Assembly: GCA_030272155.1 (NCBI GenBank) | Contig: CP126201.1 | Location: 1,116,001-1,180,000 of the forward strand | Origin: Tetradesmus obliquus | Lineage: Eukaryota > Chlorophyta > Chlorophyceae > Sphaeropleales > Scenedesmaceae | Length of the DNA stretch: 64,000 nucleotides | Direction of reading: 5' to 3' | Shown: positions 11,771 through 21,533 of the stretch, piece after piece | Layout: each line of letters starts with the position of its first letter | How positions within the stretch are numbered: position 1 is the stretch's first letter | Notes under the pieces: model-generated | Told to the model about the DNA's origin: nothing | What the model saw: the letters and a program-made list of their open reading frames with translations, nothing else | Databases searched by the model: none | Translations under genes and position numbers: made by a program

Positions 11771-12003
11771 CACAGCATATGTGCATTGCATGCACATAAT
11801 ACAGCGGCAATGGTGGGCATCAACCGGGCAACAGACTGCAAGGACAGCAGCTGCAGACACACTGCAGCATCCATAGCTTCAGCTAACCGGTAATAATAAC
11901 ATGCTGCAGCTGTACAGTGCTTCATTTGTGCATGCGTGTAACAACAAAGGTAATAATAACATGGGTGGGATGTCAGCTCAGCAGCGTAACATCGCTTTAG
12001 CTG

Positions 12004-12306
12004 ATGCTGGCACCTCACACCAGCACACTGGCAATGAAAACTATTGCTGGTTGCCACCCAGCAGGCGATGACATGATCACTTTTATGAAGCAGTCACCTG
12101 CTTTGGTGGCTGCTTTTGTGCACTGCTGCTATCTGATGCGGTGTCACCCGGACACCGATCCTGAGGTCCTTCTGTCCTGTCAGGCTATTGCTCAAGTTAT
12201 TGATGATGCTGATGAATTTTTTTCTGCGATTTCTTCTGACGGTTGGGATGATGATGAGTTGTTCTTCGATGTTTCCTCCCCCTATGAGCCTCTCGTTGGC
12301 TCCTGA
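12004..12306 (+). CDS. Unrecognised 100-aa ORF, possibly the tail of a retroelement
   Basis: The ATG at 12004 opens an intronless frame ending at the TGA at 12304-12306. The product has a mixed N-terminal half and a strongly acidic C-terminus rich in Asp, with DDADEFFSAISSDGWDDDEL. Base use differs from the neighbours (more T, few CAG runs). A pentanucleotide tandem (TGTAA-type) begins about 35 bp after the stop, as at the 3' end of some non-LTR elements. It could equally be a small host gene. I do not recognise a domain. Confidence 0.35.
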   Translation: MLAPHTSTLAMKTIAGCHPAGDDMITFMKQSPALVAAFVHCCYLMRCHPDTDPEVLLSCQAIAQVIDDADEFFSAISSDGWDDDELFFDVSSPYEPLVGS

Positions 12307-12338
12307 CTGGGGTTCCCACTCCTCGTTGAGTGGAGCAT

Positions 12339-12366
12339 GTGATGTAATGTAATGTAATGTAATGTA
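12339..12366 (+). repeat. Tandem TGTAA-type pentanucleotide tail
   Basis: About five tandem copies of a 5-bp unit lie just downstream of the acidic ORF. Shorter runs of the same unit occur near 23136 and 31198. Confidence 0.7.
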
Positions 12367-12407
12367 TGAAAACGCGCCCAGAGGAGAGTTAGCAGAGGAC
12401 ACTAGAG

Positions 12408-12492
12408 GAGAGTCAGCAGAGGACAGCAACACAGAAGCAGATGGCTGACACGCATGCGGAACACAGAAGCAGATGGCTGACACGCATGCGGA
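12408..12492 (+). repeat. Short tandem duplications (20-31 bp)
   Basis: A roughly 20-bp unit rich in GAGAG is repeated near 12378-12425. A 31-bp unit (from ACACAGAAGCAGATGG) is duplicated side by side near 12429-12490. Confidence 0.7.
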
Positions 12493-12581
12493 TGAGGGCA
12501 TTACATGCATACACCAACACAGCCCCTGCCAGCAAGATGCTGCCGCACACAACTTGCAGAGGCGGCGCAGCATGGATCAAA

Positions 12582-12750
12582 GGCATGCCAGCGAGGCATT
12601 CCAGAGGAGTGCCAGCGAGGCATTCCAGAGGAGTGCCAGCGAGGCATTCCAGAAGAGTGCCAGCGAGGCATTCCAAAGGAGTGCCAGCGAGGCGTTCCAA
12701 AGGAGGGCCAGCGAGGGCATTCCAAAGGAGTGCCAGTGCGGCAATGCAAA
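12582..12750 (+). repeat. 24-bp minisatellite, about seven units
   Basis: The unit TGCCAGCGAGGCATTCCAGA plus four bases recurs six to seven times with graded changes. Because the period is a multiple of three, frames on both strands stay open, which produces apparent ORFs of 60-180 aa with an 8-residue repeat. I treat those ORFs as by-products. Confidence 0.85.
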
Positions 12751-13599
12751 GGAGTGGCAGTGATGCATATCCTGCAAGCAGCTGACGCCGTCAACTGCTT
12801 GGCAAGGAAACCATCAAGCTACAAGCACCACGCAACCCTCGAGATGCGCAACATCCTGCAATTAACACATCAGTCTTGGCGAGCTCGGCGCTCCAAGCTG
12901 TGTGCATTTGGTGTGCCGAACGAGTGCAGCAAGCAGCCTTCAACAGCAGCAAATGCAGCGACGCTTGCTTCACAGTGTACAGCAGGTGTGAAACACCCAG
13001 GAACAAATGTGGCTGTTCTCGACTGTGGTGCCACAAACAGGAAAAAAACACGCAGGTAACAGCACTGTTGTGCGGCGCCCGCAATGCATAAGACTGAGTG
13101 TGTGTATGCAATCCATGCATGTGTCGCTGTGTGGTTCAGTGAGTTATGAGCCTGGTGGCGCAGCCACAGACAGATGCTCGACTGGGGATCTGTTTGAGCT
13201 GTGAGATATTGAAACACAGCACCATTGCTGCTGTTCTGGCAGCAACCACGAGAGCGCAAAGTGACACACGTGACACTCAGCCGCGCTGCACTTGCCCTCG
13301 CAAACACACGCTCGCCCGCAACCAACACGCCGTGGCTGTCCAATCACGCACATGACTGCTGTGGTTCAATGATGGCAGCAGCTGTAGTACACGAAGATGT
13401 GGCGCTGTGTGACAACCATCAGCAGTCTGCTCAGCAGCTCAGAAAGACACGCATGCTGCCAGTGTGCATTGGGGACCTAGGTGACAGCAGGCGCGGCAAC
13501 AAACAGCACACACCAGTCGCTTGCGGCAACTGCAGCTGATCAACACAACCCTCGAGCTGACTGTGTAGGATGCCTGAATAGTCACAATCAAGCCACAGC

Positions 13600-15545
13600 T
13601 ACGTACCAGACAGCTGGAGCATCATTGCCCCACGCAGCACATATGCAACCACCATGTCACCAACCGCTTGCGATGACAGTTAGGTGCAAACACGCAGGCG
13701 ATGTAACGGCAATTGGAGACATTGAATCCTGGTTGCTGCATGTGCAGACTGAGCCAACACCAAGCAGCTCAGTGCACAAAGGCAGCGCTGGGTACACCTG
13801 AAAAGCAATTGCTGATTGTGCAGTTGCTGCAACGTTGCACTCCTCAGCCCACTGCGTCAGCCGCAGCCACAAAACTGCCGGCAATGTTTCCTGCAGCATC
13901 ATGGTACAGCATTGCCAGGATATTGACGTCACCGCGTCACCACAAGTTCTTCCAATGAGGTACTAAAGTGCTGGCACCTTCAGCGCTGGGAAGCATCCGG
14001 TGCTTGCACTTGCAAATGCAGACAGCAGCACCCCAAACCTCTCATCGCACAGCGCCCCGCACGCATCCCGTTCCATCGCCCCCTGAGGATCGCACGCAAC
14101 ACAAGGCGACACGACAGCCAAACACGCTGTACAGATTTTCGAATCTCGGCAAGCGTGCACCTGTACTGCTGTAAGTGGCAGCAGCACATGCATCCCTGGG
14201 TACCATGCAGGCCGGCAGGCAGCTGTTTCAAGGCAGCTGTGGCTGCCTCCATCCAGTGCAATCACAATGACACGCTGAAAGCAGCGGCGCCGCTGAAAGA
14301 CGAGCAGCATGCAAACCAGCCCCTGCATGGATCGCCCTGGCCCAGTGTTGCTGTGATTCTAATACTATCGGGCCTGTTGATGTGGAAGATCTCAGCCACG
14401 GTGTGCCTCCTGAACAGCAGCGGACTAGCATCTCGCTGCTGCCCCATCACACACACCAAAAAATGCACTCTGCTCCCCCACTCACGCCACGCAATTCCAA
14501 ACCGCCGGCACCTGGAAGTAGCCAGCTGAAACCACAGTTCTGCACCAAACAAGTATGCAAGCGTGCACGCAAAACTGCCACTGGGGCAAAAGGTGGCCTG
14601 GAAGCGCAGCTAATTTGCTACAAATGCCATGGTGGGCTGGCACCTCACCAGTTATGGCAGAGTACAGATGTGTGACCCCTGCTTCGTATAATAGCCGCAA
14701 ACACTGCACACTCTTGAGAATGTGGTCAGCAGCAGCTCCCCCGCCCCCTGTGACTAATGACAATGGCACGCAATGAGGCTCCTTGTGCAATCAGGAGCCG
14801 GATCCCAACAGGTGGAAGCCATGAGAATGCTATGAGTGCATCCTCGGGCACACTGCAGCAGCAACGGTGGCGCTGGGCGCCCGCCGTGCTGCTGCGCGCA
14901 GCGTTCAACCAATGACGAATCTCTTCACAGTACAAAAAAAACCAACCGCCCGCAAGGCAGAGAGCCTTGGGAGACAGTCTCACACATCCACAGCAGCAGA
15001 CAAAAGAACTTCATTTGCACCGCAACCTCAGACCTATGTGCGCACTGTGCAAAGCTGCGTGCCTGAAGCAGCACGCAGCATGCAGCACACTGCATTGCCA
15101 GGTACATGCTGCAATAGGCAGCATGAGGAAGTCAATCCTGGCAATGATGCCGCCGGCAGGCCAGGAGAACCTGCACGGCGGCCAAAGGCAACGTCCCACA
15201 ATCACAAATGCGCGTACAACAGACAACCAGCATTAAACACGGCGGTAGAGTTCTGATCGGCTTCAGCCACATGCGGTGCTCTATCGCACATGTGGGCACA
15301 CCCCGTTCCCTTTGCAAACCCCATCTGCCATCCATGTAGTGAGTGCGGCTGGGGTGTGCAATGCCCACAAAGCCCACAAAGCAGTGGCCAGTGAGACACA
15401 TCCCACCAGCGGTAACTGCGTCGCCTAACCAAAATTCCTATCAAACACGCCAGCTCTGCACAGCAGGCATCGCAGCAAGGCTGTAGCCCAAACGCACACA
15501 CACGCTGTGCAGGCATGCTGATCGTCAGCTGCAGCTCCTGCTGCG
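13600..15545 (-). other. Candidate unrecognised minus-strand gene or gene remnant
   Basis: Several stretches look protein-like on the minus strand and abut plausible splice sites: about 15260-15400 (HYMDGRWGLQRERGV, AIEHRMWLKP), 15090-15180 (WPAGGIIARIDFLML), 14690-14760 (LKSVQCLRLLYEAGV, donor GTGAGG near 14652) and 14350-14450 (RRHTVAEIFHINRPDSIRI). I could not chain them in one phase or assign a family. It may be a decayed gene, an unusual gene with small exons, or chance. Confidence 0.25.
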
Positions 15546-15588
15546 GCGCGCTGCCCACTCAACTTGAAGCCTGGCACTGCCGACATAT

Positions 15589-17183
15589 TCACGATGAGAA
15601 GTAACCCATGTATGAGCCGCAGGCAGCGTTGGCCTCCATTTGCAGGCTTTGAGTCTCGCTCTTCATCTGCTCCAGCAGCAGTACTAGCTGCTCAAAGGTG
15701 GGCCTGTCAGCCGCGCGCTGCTGCCAGCAGGACGCAGCCAAGCGCGCATAGCCCTGCGCAGCAAAACAAGCAGCGAAGGCCTCGTCAGCAGCCGCATTGC
15801 TAAAAAGCACATGGTGAACAGCATGCTGCAACAGTACATCTGGTGGGTGCATGCCGCCAAGCGCGCATAGCCCTGCGCCGCACTCAAATCAGCGGGCAGC
15901 GAACATCCCGCCAGCAGCTAACCTGCTCAAGGAGCCTCAGCAAACACTCTGGTGTAGCAAGTCACACACAGGAAACACCGCAGGCTGGACACGCAAAATG
16001 CACAACTCCAACCCCTGCCAACGAGCACGAGCCACATTGACACGCACACGACCATGCACATACACATGCAAGTCAATCAATCAACTACATGTTTTGTCCT
16101 AGCAAGATTGATGACCCTGCAGCAGCCTTGGGTGTAGCGGGAAGCTGCGCTCTCACCTTGGGCACCTTGGCTGTGAACTTTGGGCGTGCCTGTTCGACCA
16201 GAATGAGGTTGATGATGTCGCCCACTGCACATGAGGACAGCGGCAGCAGCAAGACAAGCAACACCGTCAGCCAAAGCCGCAAGGCACCTCAAACAGTTGA
16301 ACGTTGCCCAACAGCAACCTGGCCAGTACTGTGCTCTCACCAGCTACCAGTCTTGCACAGTAAGCGAAGCAGTCTGTAAGCAAATCAACTGCGGTCAATG
16401 CCAGCTGCATGTCATCGACCTTGGCAGTAGCACAATGCATCATGAGGTGAAACAGCAATAGCAGCCATAGCAGCCACTCACTGCACTTGTTTTTCCATGG
16501 CTCACAGCCCATGATGACCTCCCACACTGCAGGCGCAGCAGCACACAGGCAGGCAGGCAGGCAGGCAGGCTTCAGACAGAGGTAGCACTGCAAGTGTCAA
16601 GCGCGCCGTTGGTGCACAAAGCAGCTAGCCAATGCATTTTGCGTCAACGATGGCTTCCACAGCTCTGCGACGCCAATAAGGCAAGCATGCTCTATAGTGC
16701 TGGAGGTTGAACTGCGCAGCGCTGTAGTGTATCAAGCAAGCACAGCGTCCGCAGGCTTGATGTTGAGCTTGCTGTGATACCAGCACAACACAGCAGACGC
16801 AGCAGCACAGGCGACTCACTGAGCATGCCCAAGGCGTTTACACCAGCAGCAGGCACATGCTGGGCAGCACCAGGCACATACAAGGCAACAGCACACACAT
16901 TCCGCGCAGCAGCGGGCACACAACGCAGCGGGGCCACACACTGAGCATGTCAAAGGCGTACACATCAGCAGCAGGCATAACTAGGCACATACAAAGCAAC
17001 AGCACGAACATTCTAGGCAGCCAGGGAAACCAAAAAACAGCAGGGCCACTCACTGAGCATGCCGAAGGCGTACACATCACCCTGCTTTGACAGCATGCCA
17101 CTACGCATCACTTCGGGCGCCTGGCAGCTCAGCGCCCCCAGCGTGTGCGTGCTGAGGTGCGTGGCACCTTCGTTAATGACCCT

Positions 17184-17235
<52 letters not shown>

Positions 17236-20200
17236 TGATGTGGTCAGACACCAAACAGGCGGCACAGCGCGAGCCCTCAACACCAACGAGATTGGCTACA
17301 TTCTGCGACCTCCACAAGCCTTATCACATCAGACACATACCGCCATTAGCTAGGAGCCGCACATATGATCATCTGAGGTTCAAGCAGCCATTTAGCCATG
17401 TGAGTACGCATTAGGTTGCATTGTGCTTGTAATGTTTGACCTGCATGCATGTTGCTCATAATACTACAAGCACCAACCCCCCATAAAGAATACAGCACAG
17501 CAAGATGCTGCGGAGCGCGCACCTTCCTAAGCCAAACTCCGCAATCTTTGGCACAAGCCGCATCGTCACAGCACCAGCTGAGTCATCCCTCGACATGCCC
17601 TGCTGCGCCTGCTGCAGTAGCTGCGCAGCCGTACGACCCAAGGAACCAGCGCGCTGCAGCAGAGGTGTGTGCAGCGCTTGCGGGGAGCAGGGCAGAGAGC
17701 CTGAGCGTGACATGCCAAACCGCTGCTGCTGCTGCTGCTGCTGTGCTGCAACCAAGCCAGCTGGCACTCTGGGTGATGAGGCACGTGATGCAGGGCTGAA
17801 AGGAACAGCACCTGCTGCTGCTTGCTGTCGCTGTGCATGCGTGAGCAGCACATTGCTTGCCCTCAGGTCTCCAGCAATCCAGTCAGCGCTGTGAAGGTAC
17901 TCCATGCCTCTGGCGACACCCAGCAGCTGCTCCAGCAGTGGGCCCTGCAACAGCGCAAGTTATTTTGATGTTAATGTATGTCATTTTAATGTTATTTATG
18001 TAGGATAACATAAGCTGGTGTTTTTAGCCACAGCAGGCAAGCACACAGCAGCAGCGAAAGGAGCTAGCAGCATACCTGGAAGCCAAACGGACACATCGGC
18101 TGCACAGCACGGCAAAGCTGCCATCACCCGTGTTCTCACTGCCATACACAGCACACAACACGTCTTGCACATTGCGCATGACACGGCACTGCAAACACAG
18201 CAAGCTCTGCCAGCCGCAACGCACCATCTGTGGCACATCGTCCTCAACAAAGCGCTGCATGCCTCCCCGCTGCACCGCCTGCTGCAGGCTGCCCGCATGG
18301 CAAAACTCCTCCACCACCCAAGTCTCCAGCTGGTTGCCTCCCAGCCTGCGCCGCACACCGTCTGCTGCTGCTGCTGGCGCAGCTGCCTCTCCTTCCGCGT
18401 CATTCCCAGCTGCACTAGCAGCAGCAGCAGCAGCAGCGGAGCTGCTGGGACCGCACATGCTGCTGCCATCTTGCTGGCCTGTGAAGCTCGGGCTCAGCGG
18501 CTGGCTGCTGGGGCAAGCTTGCCGGCAAGGGCTGAAGTGACCCATCTTTGGGCTGGCTGGGAGCTTGCCAGGGGCCAGGCTGCTGCTGTTGCTGCTGCTC
18601 AGGCTGTCAGGACCACGCCCGTGCGGCCTCAGGCTGTCAGGACCCAGCCCGCAAGGGCTCAGGCTGTCAGGACTCAACTGGTGGCTCAGGCTTCCAGGAG
18701 CCATGCTGCACACCAGCTTGTGAGGGGCCAGGCCGCCGCTCAGGCTGTCAGGACTGCACCTGCCATGCACCAGGCTGTCAGGAATCAACTGCTGGCTCAG
18801 GCTGCCAGCAGCAGCGTCGCATGCAGCAGCAATCCCCTCCGGGCTCCAGCTAGGCTGCCAGCTGCCAGCAGCAACACCAAGATGCAGGTGTGCTGTCATG
18901 CTGGGCTGTGTTGTGCGCTGCAGCTCCAGGGATGCAGTTTGCAGCGGAAGCTGCAGCTGCCCCAAGCTGTCTGGGCTACCTGGCTCAGCAGCAGCAGCAG
19001 CAGGCAGCATGCTGGCATCGCCTGCTGGTGCCTCTGCTGCTGCAGCTGGGCAGAAGCTGCTTGCTCCTCGCATGCAGCTGTGTGATGTGGGCGCGTAACA
19101 AGCGCTGTCCTTGTCCTTGTTGCCGGTGCCGCTGGCGCTGCTGCGAATGGTGCTGGCAGCTGGGTGGGGGCTGCTTGGTGCGTCTGGGGCGCAAGGGACC
19201 GCCCATGTGACAAAGGCGTGCGACTTGAGCACGTGAGGGTGCTGCATGACCAGGATCTCTTGCAGCATCGCTGACACCTGGCGGGCGGAGTTTGCAGCAG
19301 TTGTAACGTTGCAGGGACAGCGCAGGAGAGGGGCACAGGCAAAAACAGGTGTTGTCAGCACAACGCTGGTGTAGGAGCGCCCAGAAGACCCGACGCTATG
19401 CAGATACAGCCTGCATGCACATGCGGTGCTGTGTGCTCCCGGCACAACCAACCCAAAGTTGCCAGAGGATTGTTACAAACGGATACGAAGGGTGCAGATT
19501 GTCAAGGCAGGATACAAAAGGTGCAGCTGAAAGCGCTGGCCCTTGCTCCAGGAAACTGATGGCACAGCTGACATTGCCACATCTGTAGCAGCACATACGC
19601 CAGCACACAAGTGGAAGGTCACACATCATGACAAAGTAACACCGCAGCCTAGAACATCCAGCATTTGCCCCTTGTTATGAACTGCAAGATGAAGCAGGTG
19701 AAGGGATTGTTATACGACACATGCTATACTGTTGTATGACACATGCAGTAACCTACCTGTTCCAGGCTTGTGCCGCTGTGGTTGATGACGCGCACAGCCA
19801 CATCATGATAGCCCAGCTTGGCACAGAACAGCCGGCTGTAGCTGTTGCAGCTCACCAAGCCGCCTGCGGGCAGCGATGCATCACAACAGGGGTTAGGGGT
19901 TAGGTTTGGGTTAGGGTTAACTAAACAGCCGGCTGTAGCTGTTGCAGCTCACCAGGCAGCCTGCGCGCAGTGATGCACAATAAGAACAAGCAGCTCGCAG
20001 TCACAGAGTTTCATTTCTGCAGTGCTGTGTGCAGAAATTTCAGCACGGCGCATGCCGCTGTCATTTGCAGAAGTGACGTAGTCAGCCAAGATGAGCAAGG
20101 TATGCATGCTGGACCTATGCTCCTGCACCCTAGACAGAACATAAGCCAGGCAAGAATAATCAAACGTGTGCTTGCTGAAGCCAGGCTCTTAAACCCCCTA

Positions 20201-21306
20201 GCACCGAAAGCAGCGTGACACAGCAGCAGCAATGACTCACCAAACTTGATGGCAGCAGCTTGAGCCCTTGTCAGGGTCCCTATCACAACTGCTGGCATGC
20301 CACGCGCGTCCTGCTCAGAGACCTGCAGCCCAAAGAGTGCCGCATTTACACCACGCAGCTGCGCACTGCTGCTGGTGCTGCTTGCAGCGCTGCTGTGCAG
20401 GTGCGGCAGCATCGCGCTCGGCGGCGCAGCAGCAGCGTCGGCGATGAAGCCGTGCGGTGTAGCCGCAGCTGAGACTGTGGGCTGCAAGTCTGGCACGAAG
20501 ATGATGTGGCTGTTATAACAGTTGTTATTGTCATCTGGCGTAACACAACGTAACATGTTGGCCTCTGTGAGCATAGTGGTGGTCAAGGGGCCTAGCGAGT
20601 CTGTGCTGCTGCTGCTGGCAGCTGTTGATGAGCCAGCAGCAGATAAAGACCCGCCAGCAGCAGTGGCAGCAGCAGCAGCAACAGCATTGCTCTGGGGAGC
20701 AACCATGCTGCTTGCGCTGTCACTCCTGCCGCTGCTTGATGTGCTGCTGTCGCCCCTACAAGGCATCCCCCGCTGCATGTTGCCGTGGTTGCCTGCAGGC
20801 CGGCTGTATGGATATACGTCAGGGCTGGAGGGAAGCACTGCCAGCTGCACATCACCTGCAGTGGCATCTGTCACTGCTGCTGCTGCTGCTGCACTTGTGG
20901 CAGCTAAGGCTGAGCTAGGACTGCAGCCTCCACTGCCACAGTGCTGCAGTGCTACTGCTGGCTGGCATGCTCCCGCAGCATCCAAATGTGCTGCTTGCTG
21001 CTGCTGTTCTTGTTGCTTATGTTGACTAGAACTATCATTACTGCTGCTGCTAATACTGTAGCACGCTTGTGGCACCTTCTCAAGTTGCGCCTTGTGCTGC
21101 ATCTCCATGCCCAGCTGCTGCTGCTGCTGCTGCTCCGGTGAATGTGGCTGCTGCTGCTGCTGCTGCTGCTGCCGTGCACGCCTGCGCCAGCGCAGGCACA
21201 GGACAGCTGCTACCAGCAGCATAGCCATGGCCGCCGCTACAGCCATTGCTATGGCTGCAGCCTGCTGCAGCGGCTGCAGCTGCGGCTGCTGCGATACCAT
21301 CAGCAT
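15589..21306 (-). CDS. Membrane-anchored TKL-family pseudokinase with large intradomain insert
   Basis: Exons 20241-21306, 19757-19863, 18225-19277, 17523-17944, 17054-17181, 16482-16526, 16157-16224, 15589-15753; total 3054 nt, 1017 aa, phases all consistent. From the ATG at 21306 a hydrophobic helix spans residues about 16-38, followed by RWRRRAR and a 300-residue low-complexity region. The kinase fold follows (EEFCHAGSL hinge, QAPEVM, GDVYAFG, WEVIMGCEPW, ADRPTFEQL), but catalytic positions are changed: the beta-3 lysine reads VAVRV, the HRD motif reads AGDLRASN, DFG reads EFG, and no GxGxxG loop is evident. A 300-residue insert between the alpha-C region and the hinge carries PDSL repeats. 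Known pseudokinases act as scaffolds; that role is inference. The exon 20241 acceptor at 21310 suggests upstream ectodomain exons, so the start is provisional. Confidence 0.8.
15845..15890 (-). repeat. Acceptor-edge copy of the pseudokinase terminal exon
   Basis: The start of exon 15589-15753 (GYARLAA) and its acceptor are repeated about 115 bp into the upstream intron. Confidence 0.7.
16552..16576. repeat. GGCA tetranucleotide microsatellite
   Basis: About six tandem units just upstream (in the gene sense) of the 45-nt exon 16482-16526 acceptor. Confidence 0.85.
16810..16965 (-). repeat. Two donor-edge copies of pseudokinase exon 17054-17181
   Basis: The exon end coding VYAFGML with its GTGAGT-type donor recurs near 16940 and 16820, about 115 bp apart. 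Each keeps a donor-like GT. Confidence 0.75.
17182..17234. repeat. CAG triplet tract forming an acceptor tract
   Basis: About 17 triplets abut the acceptor of exon 17054-17181. On the coding strand it reads as CTG repeats ending in the splice-site CAG. Confidence 0.9.
18540..18800 (-). repeat. Coding minisatellite: PDSL repeats inside the pseudokinase
   Basis: Within exon 18225-19277 a unit of about 18-42 bp (core TCAGGACT..CAGCC on the plus strand) recurs about seven times, encoding GPDSL, SPDSL, IPDSL and related steps. It sits in the insert between the kinase N-lobe helix and the hinge. Confidence 0.8.
19888..19920 (+). repeat. Interstitial telomere-like repeat
   Basis: About five tandem TTAGGG/TTAGGGG/TTTGGG units lie in the pseudokinase intron between the functional acceptor of exon 19757-19863 and a decayed copy of that exon edge (19921-19972). 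Confidence 0.8.
19921..19972 (-). repeat. Acceptor-edge copy of pseudokinase exon 19757-19863
   Basis: A degenerate copy of the exon start (GLVSCNSYSRLF region) and acceptor, separated from the functional edge by the telomere-like repeat. Confidence 0.7.
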
Positions 21307-21423
21307 GCGCCTGTGATGCAGAGCAGCATGTGCTCCATATGCACCATCTTGCAAGCACATCTATCTGCAGCAGCAGCAGCAGTTCCCAAGCGAAGAATGA
21401 GATGTAGTGGGAGCCGTGCCAAC

Positions 21424-21533
21424 CTAGAGGCAGCAAACACAAAGACACGCAGCTGTGCAGGGCAGTTTGCTTGCAGGACAGGCGTATGTGCCAGTGTGAT
21501 GTCTCTGAACTCAACGCAAGGGCAGGTGCACCA
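21424..21533 (-). CDS. Candidate Cys-rich ectodomain exon of the pseudokinase
   Basis: A 110-nt exon with an AG acceptor and a GTTGGC donor reads CTCPCVEFRDITL, then LQANCPAQLRVFVF. It ends in phase 2, exactly the phase the acceptor at 21310 requires, and begins in phase 0. If real, the kinase is a single-pass receptor-like protein and the start at 21306 is internal. The weak donor keeps confidence low. Confidence 0.35.

Larger units (their letters stand above)
10224..12003. other. Intergenic upstream region of the GAF kinase
   Basis: I see no convincing gene. It holds a retroposon-like insertion (10457-10818), an ACGC microsatellite (about 11739-11770) and short unsupported ORFs. The promoter of the kinase must lie in its left part, but no clear TATA box stands out. 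Confidence 0.5.

Noticed and set aside
12582-12750. Coding gene with 8-residue repeats (plus frame 12505-13059)
   Set aside because: Several frames on both strands stay open because the minisatellite period is 24 bp; no splice or domain support.
18018-19085. Plus-strand 355-aa open frame
   Set aside because: It is the antisense shadow of the pseudokinase exon 18225-19277, whose minus frame has kinase motifs and consistent splice phases.
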